A stretch of DNA of 64,000 nt, taken from the NCBI RefSeq assembly GCF_025149785.1, contig NZ_CP102277.1:372001-436000 (forward strand), read 5' to 3'. Positions 27,840 through 36,987 of this stretch are shown one piece after another. The translations under genes and the position numbers were made by a program. The stretch is from Coprococcus comes ATCC 27758. Lineage in GTDB: Bacteria > Bacillota > Clostridia > Lachnospirales > Lachnospiraceae. The number at the start of each line of letters is the position of its first letter. Within the stretch, counting starts at the first letter, position 1. The notes beneath the pieces are model-generated. The model searched no databases. It had not been told where the DNA came from and saw nothing but the letters and a program-made list of their open reading frames with translations.

Positions 27840-28844
27840 ATGGAATACGGTAAACTCGGAAATACAGATATAGAAGTGTCAAAATTATGTGTGGGCTGCA
27901 TGAGTTTTGGGAAAGCTGGAACCATGCATGACTGGACGTTGGATGAAGCTGAAAGTGAGAATGTTATCAAGCATGCACTTGATTTGGGGTATAACTTTTT
28001 TGATACAGCAAATGGATATTCAGCAGGAACAAGTGAGGAATATTTAGGTAAAGCATTGAAGAAAAATGTAGCGAGAAATCAGGTTGTGATTGCATCCAAG
28101 GTATATTTTAATGAAGGTCGTTTATCAAGACAGGCAATCATGAGGGAAATAGATGGAACTCTGTCACGTCTTGGAACCGACTATCTTGATTTATATATCA
28201 TCCATAGATTTGACTATGATACACCAATTGAAGAAACTATGGAGGCACTGCACGATCTGGTAAAAGCAGGAAAGGTCAGGGCACTTGGTGCATCTGCCAT
28301 GTATGGATATCAGTTTTATAATATGCAGTTAGCCGCAAGAGACAATGGATGGACACCATTTTCTGCGATGGAGAATCATTATAATTTGCTTTACAGAGAG
28401 GATGAGAGAGAATTGCTACCAATTTGTAAGCAAATGAAAGTTTCGTTAATGCCGTATAGCCCTCTTGCAGCCGGACATCTGTCAAGACCACAGTGGAAAT
28501 CAGAGTCTCTTCGTGGAACCACGGATAGGGTTGCCATGGGAAAATATGATAAGACTGAAGCGGAAGACATGCAGATAGTTAAACGTGTAGCGGAGCTTGC
28601 CGAAAAGTATAACTGCAAAATGTCCCAGATAGCCATTGCATGGCAGTGGGCAAAGGGAATTCTATCGCCTATTATTGGGGCAACCAAAACGCAGTATCTG
28701 GATGATTCAGCCGGAGCATTTGACATTAAATTAACTGCCGAAGACCTTGCATATCTTGAAGAGCCATATGTTCCACATGAGATAGTTGGTGCAATTGATA
28801 AAAATCCGGCGCAAGGTGTTATTTTGCTTGATGAAAAGAAATAA
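27840..28844 (+). CDS. Aldo/keto reductase
   Basis: A 334-residue NADPH-dependent reductase with a TIM-barrel fold. Catalytic residues are the Asp/Tyr in FFDTANGYSAG, Lys in IASKVYF and His in YIIHRFDYDTP. Length and motifs match the AKR subgroup with voltage-channel beta-subunit-like members. GGAGAGCACT lies just before the ATG. It probably works with the flavodoxin and cupin proteins in the same operon to reduce toxic aldehydes or ketones. The second cassette has an alpha/beta hydrolase in this position instead. Confidence 0.92.
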   Translation: MEYGKLGNTDIEVSKLCVGCMSFGKAGTMHDWTLDEAESENVIKHALDLGYNFFDTANGYSAGTSEEYLGKALKKNVARNQVVIASKVYFNEGRLSRQAIMREIDGTLSRLGTDYLDLYIIHRFDYDTPIEETMEALHDLVKAGKVRALGASAMYGYQFYNMQLAARDNGWTPFSAMENHYNLLYREDERELLPICKQMKVSLMPYSPLAAGHLSRPQWKSESLRGTTDRVAMGKYDKTEAEDMQIVKRVAELAEKYNCKMSQIAIAWQWAKGILSPIIGATKTQYLDDSAGAFDIKLTAEDLAYLEEPYVPHEIVGAIDKNPAQGVILLDEKK

Positions 28845-28865
28845 TAAAGAACGAGGTGTAGCCAT

Positions 28866-29057
28866 ATAAAGAAATATTTATCAGTTATTCTGGAAATTAT
28901 CCTCACAGCCTGTCTGGTTGCATGTGGTAGTTCTAACAAGGATTCCGTGAACGATGATAAACAAGAGATAAGACTGGGAAAAATGAATATGCCAGAGCGT
29001 GAGGTTGTAGAATTGCTGAGTAACGGAGACGTAGAATTAAAAATTTCGAAAGAATGA
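28866..29057 (+). pseudogene. Truncated lipoprotein with lost start codon
   Basis: The frame reads KKYLSVILEIILTACLVACG, a lipoprotein signal with lipobox LVAC. It then continues SSNKDSVNDDKQEIRLGKM and stops after 63 codons. The codon where ATG is expected is ATA (28866-28868), 8 bases after GAGGTG, so normal initiation is lost. The mature part is only about 45 residues, shorter than typical, so it is probably also truncated. Confidence 0.6.
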
Positions 29058-29177
29058 AATTACTGTTTTTCTATACGAAGAGCTCGACAGATTTTAGATA
29101 ATTGCGATCTGTGAAGGATTTGCAATTTTAGGAATGATATTTTTGATTATCAGTTGATAGTCAACTTCCAGTTTGCT

Positions 29178-29255
29178 AACTTGCCCTTTGAGAGAGGAGA
29201 AATCCTTTTCTCAAAGGGTTTTTTCTATTTATACGGATATTCGCAAACTACAAGA
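29178..29255. repeat. 78-bp repeat with terminator hairpin, copy A
   Basis: This 78-base segment recurs at 40811-40888 with roughly nine differences in ten aligned bases conserved. It contains a hairpin (ccctttgaga ... tctcaaaggg) followed by a T-run, then TATTTATACGGATATTCG. Its right end touches the point where the acetyltransferase gene on the other strand is cut off. Copy B similarly precedes a cut-off nuclease gene. Confidence 0.8.
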
Positions 29256-29568
29256 TAATCATCACATTATCGCCTATATGTATTTCACATACATCTAAAC
29301 ATGTAAAATTAAAATTAGCAAAACTGAGTTTTCCCAAAAAAGTATTGCATCCGTAATCAAAATAAACAGGTGCCTGCAAATACGGAAGCTCCTCTGTTGT
29401 TAGCAGTAATTCTTGCAATATCTGTGCTTGTTCTTCTGGCTGATCTTCATCTGTCGAATTGTATTTTCTTGCTAATTTACGTGCATTCAGGCGTAATTGC
29501 TCCAATTCTTTATCCGTTGGATCGTACAACTCCCCACTTAACATTTTTTCTCTTTCAGTTATTTCCAA
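29248..29568 (-). pseudogene. Truncated sugar O-acetyltransferase (maltose/galactoside type)
   Basis: It has the Mac N-terminal domain (TEREKMLSGELYDPTDKEL) and the start of the left-handed beta helix (FDYGCNTFLGKLSFANFNFT ... IGDNVMI). It ends at about residue 105 of a normal ~190-residue enzyme, before the catalytic histidine region. The codon expected to be the start ATG is ATA, giving EITERE in place of MTERE. It is cut off exactly at the 78-bp repeat. Confidence 0.85.
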
Positions 29569-29711
29569 TAACCTCCAAATTCTGATTAAGATTCACCTGT
29601 TATATTTTGTTATTAAAATTCTCCGCAAACCCTTGAAAATACTGGATTTATCGCAGGTGAGCTTTCCCTTATTGTTTCCCTTGTGTTATATCGTCCCATC
29701 AATGTTTCTTT

Positions 29712-30068
29712 TTACTTATATGTCTTACATGTTGACGCTTCCGCAAGAATCTGAGCCAGTTTTTCTGTTTCACTAAGACTTAAATTCATATGAATTAGAG
29801 CTTCCCGTACAATTTCGCCTACCGTTGCTTTTCGTTTTTTCTTCCAGAAGCTTGCAAGTTCTGCTGTAGAATTCAGCAGTTCATCGTATTCTTCATCGCT
29901 TATTTCATCATATTTTCCGGCCTTTACATCAGCCAGGAATTCTATTGCCGGATTAGGCATCGGAACATCAATCATACCTTTCGTCAAAAATTCGATATAA
30001 GTTTTCCAGAAATCAAAAGCTTGTTTTTTAACATAAATGTACCCTCCAGTCTTATATTCATTTTCCAT
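29712..30068 (-). CDS. Hypothetical protein
   Basis: A 118-residue acidic, helical protein (KKQAFDFWKTYIEFLTKGMIDVPMPN ... SDEEYDELLNSTAELASFWKKKRKATVGEIV). No domain was recognised. No ribosome-binding site is visible before the chosen ATG, so it may be the remaining 3' part of a longer gene. It shares orientation with the AAA ATPase gene upstream. Confidence 0.5.
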   Translation of the reverse strand: MENEYKTGGYIYVKKQAFDFWKTYIEFLTKGMIDVPMPNPAIEFLADVKAGKYDEISDEEYDELLNSTAELASFWKKKRKATVGEIVREALIHMNLSLSETEKLAQILAEASTCKTYK

Positions 30069-30234
30069 GGAAAATATTTGTGTCTCTTTGTTTGTGTTTC
30101 TATCTTACCACACCACAAATTCACATCTGTAATCCCGAAGGATAACGAAGGAAGAAGGTGATTTCTTATCGCATCCTCCCATTTATTTGATTTTTGTAGT
30201 AAGCTCTTGCTTTGGCTCATTAGAATACTATTAT

Positions 30235-31530
30235 TTATTTTTCAAGAATTTGCGGATCAAGGAGAAAGTCATAAATGTTTACAGTCAAGATACCATAGTC
30301 ATCATAATAGGGCTGTACAATATCTTTTGTAATAACAATCTTTTTGAAAGAATCATCAATTTTTCTGAACGGTCTGATTTCCTGAGTTCGTTTCGCTTCA
30401 TCTGGCAGCGAGTATGCAGACTGGATATAGTATCTGGAAGAACCAAGATTGCATACAAAATCAACTTCCAGCTGTTTACGGACAACCTTACCTTCCTGAT
30501 TTCTTTCTGCAATCGGTATTACACCCACGTCCACACTGTAACCACGCATACGAAGTTCATTATAAATTACATTCTCCATAGAATGAGTCTGCTCAAACTG
30601 ACGGAAATTGATTCTGGCATTACGAAGGCCAAGATCGGAAAAGTAATATTTCTTTGGTGTTTCAATATATGCTTTTCCTTTAATGTCATATCTTTGTGCT
30701 GATTCAATCAGAAAAGAATCCTCTAAATAATCCAGATATTTTTTAATAGTAGCGGAAGTGATTCTGGATTTCTTTACCGTCCTAAAAGTATTCTTCAATT
30801 TTTCTGGATTGGTCAGCGAACCAATGGCAGAGGAAAGAATATTCAGAAGATCCTCCAGTTCTCCGATGTTCCTCACTCGGTTACGTTTGGTAATATCTCG
30901 AAGATAAATCTCATTGAACAAATTCTGCAATGAAACTGCCTTATCGTTTGCTCCCTCACGAAGAACAACCAGAGGAATACCTCCATACAGCATATATTCA
31001 GATAATCCCATGTACTTATCACCACTGTAAATGGTCATAAACTCGGCAAAGCTCAGGGGATACATATGAACCTCATCACCACGACCGGCGAACTCGGTGG
31101 CTATATCTTTAGACAAAAGTTTTGCATTACTTCCTGTCACAAATACATCCATATTATCTTTGCGAAGATAGCCATTCAAAACAGCTTCAAAACAATCCAA
31201 CATCTGAATTTCATCAAGCAACAGATAATACATTTCTTCACCTACAACTTTTGAACGGATATAAGCCATGAACTTTTCAGGGTCAACTCCACGCTTTTCC
31301 TTTTCAATCTGAATCAGGCTTTCGCCAATCAGATAAAGATCATCGGCTGAATCAAACGCAAAGCGAATGATGTGGTCAGCATCAACTCCGCTTTCCAATA
31401 AATGATGATAAAACAGATTATTCAGTAAATAGGATTTTCCACATCGACGAATACCAGTAATTACCTTAATCAGTCCATTATTCTTTCTTTTTATCAATTT
31501 ATCCAAATAGAAATCTCTGCGAATCTCCAT
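30235..31530 (-). CDS. AAA-type ATPase with DUF4143 domain
   Basis: A 431-residue protein. The N-terminal AAA_14 domain has Walker A GIRRCGKSYLL (about 26-36), Walker B YLLLDEIQML and sensor VTGSNAKLLS. The middle winged helix and the C-terminal DUF4143 nuclease-like domain (ETPKKYYFSDLGLRNARI, then LEVDFVCN) follow. This family is very common and often horizontally spread; its function is undetermined, with proposals including defence or toxin-antitoxin control. A well-formed promoter with a palindromic operator stands upstream (31557-31611). Confidence 0.92.
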   Translation of the reverse strand: MEIRRDFYLDKLIKRKNNGLIKVITGIRRCGKSYLLNNLFYHHLLESGVDADHIIRFAFDSADDLYLIGESLIQIEKEKRGVDPEKFMAYIRSKVVGEEMYYLLLDEIQMLDCFEAVLNGYLRKDNMDVFVTGSNAKLLSKDIATEFAGRGDEVHMYPLSFAEFMTIYSGDKYMGLSEYMLYGGIPLVVLREGANDKAVSLQNLFNEIYLRDITKRNRVRNIGELEDLLNILSSAIGSLTNPEKLKNTFRTVKKSRITSATIKKYLDYLEDSFLIESAQRYDIKGKAYIETPKKYYFSDLGLRNARINFRQFEQTHSMENVIYNELRMRGYSVDVGVIPIAERNQEGKVVRKQLEVDFVCNLGSSRYYIQSAYSLPDEAKRTQEIRPFRKIDDSFKKIVITKDIVQPYYDDYGILTVNIYDFLLDPQILEK

Positions 31531-31556
31531 CTTAAAACCTCACTGTAAAAGATTTT

Positions 31557-31570
31557 TGCAACATGTTGCA
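31557..31570. promoter_or_regulatory. 14-bp palindromic operator TGCAACATGTTGCA
   Basis: A perfect dyad just downstream of the -10 box of the leftward AAA ATPase promoter. A degraded relative (TGTAACTTGTTGAG) occurs near 31641 in a similar sequence context, and CAACATGTT recurs near 31610. The position fits repression by steric block. Confidence 0.55.
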
Positions 31571-31582
31571 TTTTTCTATTCT

Positions 31583-31611
31583 AGTATATCCGGATGGACT
31601 TCAAAAATCAA
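31583..31611 (-). promoter_or_regulatory. Promoter of the AAA/DUF4143 gene
   Basis: Reading leftward: TTGATT (31606-31611), a 17-bp spacer, and TATACT (31583-31588). The palindrome at 31557-31570 lies over the likely transcription start. Confidence 0.6.
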
Positions 31612-31725
31612 CATGTTAGCCGGACATTGGAATAGATTTTTGTAACTTGTTGAGTATTTCTATTCCACAATTATATTATATCCTTTAGAAGCAGTGTTTA
31701 TCCCGCCTTTTAATCGTGTTTTTCA

Positions 31726-31830
31726 TTACTTCATCGTCTTTGCCAGTGAATTGAGCAATGCTCGCATCTCTGCATTTGCTAATACTTTTGCCAGAAGTTC
31801 CGGATCGACTTCATCAGCAACAGTTTGCAT
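31726..31830 (-). other. Small frame, probable gene remnant
   Basis: A 34-codon frame (MQTVADEVDPELLAKVLANA, then EMRALLNSLAKTMK). The composition is protein-like, but there is no ribosome-binding site and no recognised family. The rest of 31612-31919 holds only the likely promoter of the next gene. Confidence 0.3.
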
Positions 31831-31919
31831 GGATGAAAAAAACAAACCTTGTTGAGGTTAAATTGAGATTGACTTTGTATTGTATAAGTATGAAATAAAA
31901 AGGAATCAGGTGATGTACA

Positions 31920-33353
31920 ATGAAAAAGCATAAAATATGTAAAATCCTTCTTGTTATACTGGCAATTTTTTTATGTGTGGCTTTTTATGAATTGCTCGGA
32001 ATCTGCGTTGCATATAAAAAGCAGCCGGAAGTGTCCAATACAACCAAAAAAGAAACAAAAAATGGGTCATGGAACGAATGCAGTGAAAATACAGAACGGG
32101 CAGTAATCATAGAAAAGAATCCAGAAGCGCTTTTACAAAGAGTGCGTTTGATCAAGAATGCAAAAAAGGAAATTGTTCTTTCTACTTTTGCATTTCAATC
32201 CGATGAAAGTGGAAAATTGATTTTAGGAGCACTGCATGATGCGGCAGACAGAGGTGTACATATTCGTCTGTTAGTAGATGGAATGGAGAGCTGGATTGAT
32301 ATGGAAGGAAATCCGTATTTCTATGGATTATCTTCCCATGAGAATGTTGAAATTAAACTGTATAATAAGGCCAATCCGTTGAAACCGTGGAAAATGATGG
32401 GTAGAATGCATGATAAATATTTGATTGCAGATGGAAAGAGATATATTCTTGGGGGAAGAAATACATACAATTATTTCCTGGGTGATTTTCCGGGACATAA
32501 GAACTATGACAGAGACGTGTTAGTGGTTTGCGATGAACCTGAGAAAGAAAATTCAGTTAACCAGTTGTCAGAGTATTTTGAAACCATATGGAATCAGGAA
32601 GACAGTGGTTATTTTCATAACAATAAAAAACTGGCAAATAGAAAATCTGTAAAGAACGCAGTTTTAAAGCTGCAGAACGGCTATCAGAAATATTTTGAAG
32701 AGAATAAGGAAAGAATCTGCGATACCGATTACACGGACGAAACTTTTGAGACAGAAAAGATTGCATTAGTGTCAAATCCTATTCACACAGGTTCCAAAGA
32801 ACCAGTAGTGTGGTATCAGTTGGGAGAATTGATGAAAAATGCAAAAAATCGTGTGAAGATCCACACGCCATATATTATCTGTAATGATATGATGTATAAT
32901 ACATGGGAGGAGATTGCAGAGAACGTTTCAGATTTTTCTATCATGACAAATTCAGTTGCGAATAATGGGAATCCATTTGGGGCTGCCGATTATGCGAAAA
33001 ACAGAAATAGAATCTTAAGTACAGGAATTAATATCTGGGAATATGAAGGCGGTTATTCATACCACGGAAAAAGTATTCTGATTGACGATGATCTGTCTGT
33101 AATCGGTTCCTTTAATATGGACATGAGAAGTGCATATCTGGATACGGAACTGATGCTTGTAATTCGCAGTAAAGATATTAATAAACAGTTGGAAGAGGGC
33201 ATGATGGAATATGAAAGAGTGTCCCGCCAGGTATTGGAAGATGGAACCTATCGTGATCCATATCATGTAGAGCCAATCGAATTAACAAAGAAACGTCAGA
33301 GAAAAATATTTTTGGTACAGCATCTGCTTGGATGGGCAAGGTATCTGTTTTAA
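31920..33353 (+). CDS. Phospholipase D-family protein (cardiolipin synthase-like)
   Basis: A 477-residue protein. One N-terminal membrane anchor (about 6-28) is followed by two PLD active sites: H164 in MHDKYLIADG with GGRN behind it, and H382 in YHGKSILIDDD with GSFNMD behind it. Two HKD sites and a membrane anchor are typical of bacterial cardiolipin synthases; a hydrolase is also possible. It is followed by its own two-component system, a FUSC-type membrane protein and a CDP-alcohol phosphatidyltransferase. The operon therefore looks like a regulated phospholipid-remodelling unit. AGGTGATG precedes the start. Confidence 0.88.
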   Translation: MKKHKICKILLVILAIFLCVAFYELLGICVAYKKQPEVSNTTKKETKNGSWNECSENTERAVIIEKNPEALLQRVRLIKNAKKEIVLSTFAFQSDESGKLILGALHDAADRGVHIRLLVDGMESWIDMEGNPYFYGLSSHENVEIKLYNKANPLKPWKMMGRMHDKYLIADGKRYILGGRNTYNYFLGDFPGHKNYDRDVLVVCDEPEKENSVNQLSEYFETIWNQEDSGYFHNNKKLANRKSVKNAVLKLQNGYQKYFEENKERICDTDYTDETFETEKIALVSNPIHTGSKEPVVWYQLGELMKNAKNRVKIHTPYIICNDMMYNTWEEIAENVSDFSIMTNSVANNGNPFGAADYAKNRNRILSTGINIWEYEGGYSYHGKSILIDDDLSVIGSFNMDMRSAYLDTELMLVIRSKDINKQLEEGMMEYERVSRQVLEDGTYRDPYHVEPIELTKKRQRKIFLVQHLLGWARYLF

Positions 33354-33370
33354 TAAGGAGGAAGGAAAAC

Positions 33371-34042
33371 GTGTTTCAAATATTGATTGTAGAAGATGAT
33401 AAAGAATTAAGCCAGCTATTCCAAAAAGTGCTTGAGAAGAATGGATATCAAGTCAAAAGTGCATCGGATGGAGCACAGGCATTAGAAGTATTGGATAAGG
33501 AATATATTGATCTGATCATTTCTGATATTATGATGCCGGTTATGGATGGTTATGAACTGGTGTCGGAACTCCGTTCAGCAGGATATCAGATACCGGTACT
33601 TATGATCACTGCGAAAGGTTCCTTTGATGATATGCGCCAGGGATTTCTTTCGGGAAGTGACGATTATATGGTAAAACCGGTAAATGTGAATGAAATGGTT
33701 TTAAGAGTCGGAGCACTGCTTCGCCGTGCACAGATACTGAATGAACACAAAATTGTGATCGGTTCAACAGAGTTTGATTATGATGCAATGACGGTTACAA
33801 CTGATAAGGAAAGTCTTGTTTTGCCTAAAAAAGAATTCCTGCTTTTATATAAGCTTGCAGCTTCGCCAGGCAGAACATTTACAAAACAACAGTTGATGGA
33901 TGAAGTATGGGGATACGAGACGGAGGCAGACCCACATACGATAGAGGTACATATAGGAAGGATCAGGGAGCGTTTTAAAGATAACCCTGATTTTGAAATC
34001 GTAACAATGCGTGGAATTGGATACAAGGTGGTGAAAAAATAA
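33371..34042 (+). CDS. OmpR-family response regulator (lipid operon)
   Basis: A 223-residue regulator starting at GTG 33371, chosen because AAGGAGGAAGG lies just upstream. The receiver has D9/D10, phospho-acceptor D52 in ISDIMMPVMDG and Lys in MVKPVN. The winged helix ends HIGRIRERFKDNPDF ... GIGYKVV. The kinase gene begins at its stop codon (one-base overlap). It presumably controls this operon's own promoter. Confidence 0.92.
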   Translation: MFQILIVEDDKELSQLFQKVLEKNGYQVKSASDGAQALEVLDKEYIDLIISDIMMPVMDGYELVSELRSAGYQIPVLMITAKGSFDDMRQGFLSGSDDYMVKPVNVNEMVLRVGALLRRAQILNEHKIVIGSTEFDYDAMTVTTDKESLVLPKKEFLLLYKLAASPGRTFTKQQLMDEVWGYETEADPHTIEVHIGRIRERFKDNPDFEIVTMRGIGYKVVKK

Positions 34043-35085
34043 TGGAACAAAAGAAAGAAAAAGGATTGCGGATCCGATCCTGTCTGACTGGTGCAATCTG
34101 GCTGGCACTTGTATTTTCAACAGTCATATCTGCTTTATTATTTGCTTTTTTGAATCATTTTTTTAATCTGCCGGGCAGCATACCTGTGCTTGGCTGGCTT
34201 TTGATTTTCAATACATTGATTGCAGGGCTGATCACTTCCTTTATCAATGCAAAGTTACTGGAACCAATTACCAGACTTAGTAAAGCAATGAAGGAAGTTT
34301 CTCAGGGAGATTTTGAACAGCATTTGGAAACGAACAGCCGTATAGCAGAAGTTGGAGAATCTTATCAAAGTTTTAACGTTATGACAAAAGAACTTCGTGC
34401 AACAGAGGTGCTGCAGATGGATTTTGTATCTGATGTTTCTCATGAGTTTAAGACCCCGATTAATGCCATTGAAGGATATACAATGCTGCTTCAGGGAGAA
34501 GAACTGTCTCCGGATCAAGAGGAATATGTAGAAAAAATCTTATTTAACACCCAAAGACTTTCCGGATTGGTTGGTAATATTTTGCTGTTATCCAAGTTAG
34601 AGAATCAGAATATACCAATGAAAAAAACAGAATATCGTCTGGATGAACAGATCCGCCAGGCATTTCTTTCATTGGAAACAAAATGGACAGAAAAAGAAAT
34701 TGGTTTTCAGGTAGAATTGGAGGAAGTTAAATATACTGGGAATGAAGGACTTTTTATGCATATCTGGATAAATCTTTTGGATAATGCGATTAAGTTCAGC
34801 CCTTCAAAGGGGACAATTACGATGTTTCTGAAACAAGAACAGGATTCTGTTAAGTTCATTCTGGAAGATGAAGGACCAGGAATAGAGGATGATGTAAAAT
34901 CCAGAATATTTGACAAGTTCTATCAGGTAGATGGATCTCATAAAGCAGAAGGAAATGGCCTAGGTCTTGCACTTGTAAAACGGATTGTAGATAGTGCCGG
35001 AGGAACAATCAAAGCAGAAAACCGTGAATATGGTGGATGCAGATTTGTTGTAGAGCTTCCAATACAGAAAGATGAGGCCATATAA
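34042..35085 (+). CDS. Sensor histidine kinase (lipid operon)
   Basis: A 347-residue kinase with two close membrane helices (about 14-36 and 42-66) joined by a loop of only a few residues. HAMP, then His134 in DVSHEFKTPINAIEGY, then N, G1 and G2 boxes (NLLDNAIKFSP, EDEGPGI, GNGLGLALVKR) follow. The near absence of an outside domain fits the intramembrane-sensing class that responds to envelope stress. It is translationally coupled to the regulator. Confidence 0.91.
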   Translation: MEQKKEKGLRIRSCLTGAIWLALVFSTVISALLFAFLNHFFNLPGSIPVLGWLLIFNTLIAGLITSFINAKLLEPITRLSKAMKEVSQGDFEQHLETNSRIAEVGESYQSFNVMTKELRATEVLQMDFVSDVSHEFKTPINAIEGYTMLLQGEELSPDQEEYVEKILFNTQRLSGLVGNILLLSKLENQNIPMKKTEYRLDEQIRQAFLSLETKWTEKEIGFQVELEEVKYTGNEGLFMHIWINLLDNAIKFSPSKGTITMFLKQEQDSVKFILEDEGPGIEDDVKSRIFDKFYQVDGSHKAEGNGLGLALVKRIVDSAGGTIKAENREYGGCRFVVELPIQKDEAI

Positions 35086-35116
35086 GTTTAAGAAAAACAG
35101 ATAGAGGAGGAATTAC

Positions 35117-36181
35117 ATGACATTTTATCAGGAATTGCAGTTAAATCAGGCAGGTTCTAAAAATCTGTTGAAAAAGAGTGAAACAGTGAAAGAAAAATCA
35201 TATCATATACTGGTATATTTGGTAAAGATAGCTGTTACAATGGCATTTTGTTTTTTATTTGTTACTATTTTCAGTATCTTATTTGGAAATGAGAACAGCA
35301 TTGTAGGTGTAGTGGTCTTATTATGTCTCATGGTGTTTAGAAATGCGGATCTGGGGATCCACACCGGACAATCTACGATGCTTTTGGCTTTGTTCTTTGT
35401 AATTATGACTGTATGTCCGCATTTAGCAAATCAGTTTTCACCGGTATTGGGAATGCTGTTAAATATTGCGGCACTGGCTGTGTTGATTCTGTTCGGATGC
35501 CATAATCCATTCATGTTTAATCAATCTACATTGGTTCTTGGGTATCTGCTGCTATATGGTTATGATGTTACGGGAAAAAGCTATCAGATGCGATTAGTCG
35601 GAATGGCTTTAGGTGCAGCACTTACCTGCTTCGTATTTTATCGAAATCATAAAAACAGAACTTATAAAAGAAATCTGAAAGATCTGATACAAGAATTTGA
35701 TATCACTTCTTCCAGAACAAAATGGCAGATATGTCAGATTTTATGCGTACCGATTGTCCTTTGCATTGCAGAACTTTGTAATATGCCACGTGCAATGTGG
35801 GCTGGTATTGCGGCCATGTCCGCGATTTTGCCGTTTATGGAAGATATGCACTACAGAGTCCGTAAAAGGATTGTCGGAAATATTGCAGGTGTTATATGTT
35901 TTACAGTATTATATTTTCTGCTTCCTTCGTCAATCTATGCATATATAGGAATTCTTGGTGGAATCGGTGTAGGATTTTCAGCACAATATGGCTGGCAGGC
36001 AGTATTTAACACATTTGGTGCTTTAGCCATTGCTGCAGAGACTTATGGACTACAAGGAGCGGTTAGTCTTAGAGTGATTCAAAATGTTTTTGGTGTTGTG
36101 TTTGCTTTAGCATTTTGTGTTATATTTTATTGGTTTATGTCTAAAAAAAAGGAAAGTGATGTGACTGTACATGCAGAGTGA
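35117..36181 (+). CDS. FUSC-family membrane protein
   Basis: A 354-residue protein with two blocks of hydrophobic helices (about 32-150 and 200-340), separated by a basic cytoplasmic stretch near 170-195. The duplicated layout and segments like MPRAMWAGIAAMSAILPF fit the FUSC/aromatic-acid exporter-like superfamily. The likely role is export of an amphipathic compound or membrane maintenance. It overlaps the next gene by 11 bases. GGAGGAATTAC precedes the start. Confidence 0.82.
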   Translation: MTFYQELQLNQAGSKNLLKKSETVKEKSYHILVYLVKIAVTMAFCFLFVTIFSILFGNENSIVGVVVLLCLMVFRNADLGIHTGQSTMLLALFFVIMTVCPHLANQFSPVLGMLLNIAALAVLILFGCHNPFMFNQSTLVLGYLLLYGYDVTGKSYQMRLVGMALGAALTCFVFYRNHKNRTYKRNLKDLIQEFDITSSRTKWQICQILCVPIVLCIAELCNMPRAMWAGIAAMSAILPFMEDMHYRVRKRIVGNIAGVICFTVLYFLLPSSIYAYIGILGGIGVGFSAQYGWQAVFNTFGALAIAAETYGLQGAVSLRVIQNVFGVVFALAFCVIFYWFMSKKKESDVTVHAE

Positions 36182-36743
36182 AGTGAATCAGGAAGAAAAT
36201 TTGAATAGAATTATTACGGTTCCTAATCTTCTTTCTTTTTTTCGGCTTTGTCTGATTCCGGTAATTATATGGAGTTATTGTGTAAAGAAAAATCCTCTGT
36301 TAGCTGGTGAAATCTTATTGCTGTCTGGTCTTACGGATCTTGCTGATGGATATATCGCAAGAAGATTCCATAGGATTAGTAATTTAGGAAAAATACTTGA
36401 TCCGGTGGCTGATAAGCTGACACAGGCAGCGATGTTAATCTGTCTGTTTACTCGTTTTCCGCATGTGCTTCTTTTAATCGTAATAATGGCAGGTAAGGAG
36501 CTGTATATGGTAGTCAGTGGATGTCTTGTGATACGAAAGACAGGAAAAGTACATGGTGCAGACTGGCATGGAAAGATAGTAACCTTTTTATTATATGGAA
36601 CTGCAGCGGTGCATATTATATGGTTCCACATTACACCTATGGTATCAGATCTGTTGATTGGTTTGTGCGCTATAATGATGGTCATATCGGTCGCTCTGTA
36701 TATTATCCAGAATACCAGGACTCTTAAGGGAGAGACTGTATAA
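36171..36743 (+). CDS. CDP-alcohol phosphatidyltransferase (PgsA/cardiolipin synthase type)
   Basis: A 190-residue membrane enzyme. It carries the CDP-alcohol transferase motif as DLADGYIARRF then NLGKILDPVADK, with all the conserved metal-binding aspartates. It joins a phosphatidyl group from CDP-diacylglycerol to glycerol-phosphate or phosphatidylglycerol. It is coupled by overlap to the FUSC gene and completes an operon that begins with a PLD-type synthase; the two enzymes could act in sequence to make phosphatidylglycerol and cardiolipin. Confidence 0.92.
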   Translation: MQSEVNQEENLNRIITVPNLLSFFRLCLIPVIIWSYCVKKNPLLAGEILLLSGLTDLADGYIARRFHRISNLGKILDPVADKLTQAAMLICLFTRFPHVLLLIVIMAGKELYMVVSGCLVIRKTGKVHGADWHGKIVTFLLYGTAAVHIIWFHITPMVSDLLIGLCAIMMVISVALYIIQNTRTLKGETV

Positions 36744-36798
36744 GCAATTTTATATTGCAATGACTAGAAAAATATTTAGGAGAAGATAGATTATTTGT

Positions 36799-36894
36799 AT
36801 GAGAGGTCTAGAATATACAATATCAGGATTTGGAAAATTTCTTATTGTGATAGCAGTAAGTATTCTGGGAATTTCTTTATATAGAAAAATATAA
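36799..36894 (+). CDS. Possible 31-residue membrane peptide
   Basis: A short frame MRGLEYTISGFGKFLIVIAV then SILGISLYRKI, with a single membrane helix flanked by charged ends. TAGGAGAAG is 16 bases before the ATG, a little far. It lies directly after the lipid operon and could be a small regulator of the membrane proteins there, or a chance frame. Confidence 0.4.
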   Translation: MRGLEYTISGFGKFLIVIAVSILGISLYRKI

Positions 36895-36987
36895 TAAAGG
36901 AAGTCAAAAAATAATGTTTTGGTGTACAGAACAGGATTTTTTGATTTTAGAAAGAAACACTTATCAAATTAGAATGCAGGCGTGTAA

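Noticed and set aside
30069-30220. Minus-strand frame MSQSKSLLQKSNKWEDAIRN upstream of the 118-residue gene
   Set aside because: It overlaps the 118-residue frame in another phase, lacks a ribosome-binding site and matches nothing recognised. It could be a remnant but is not supported.
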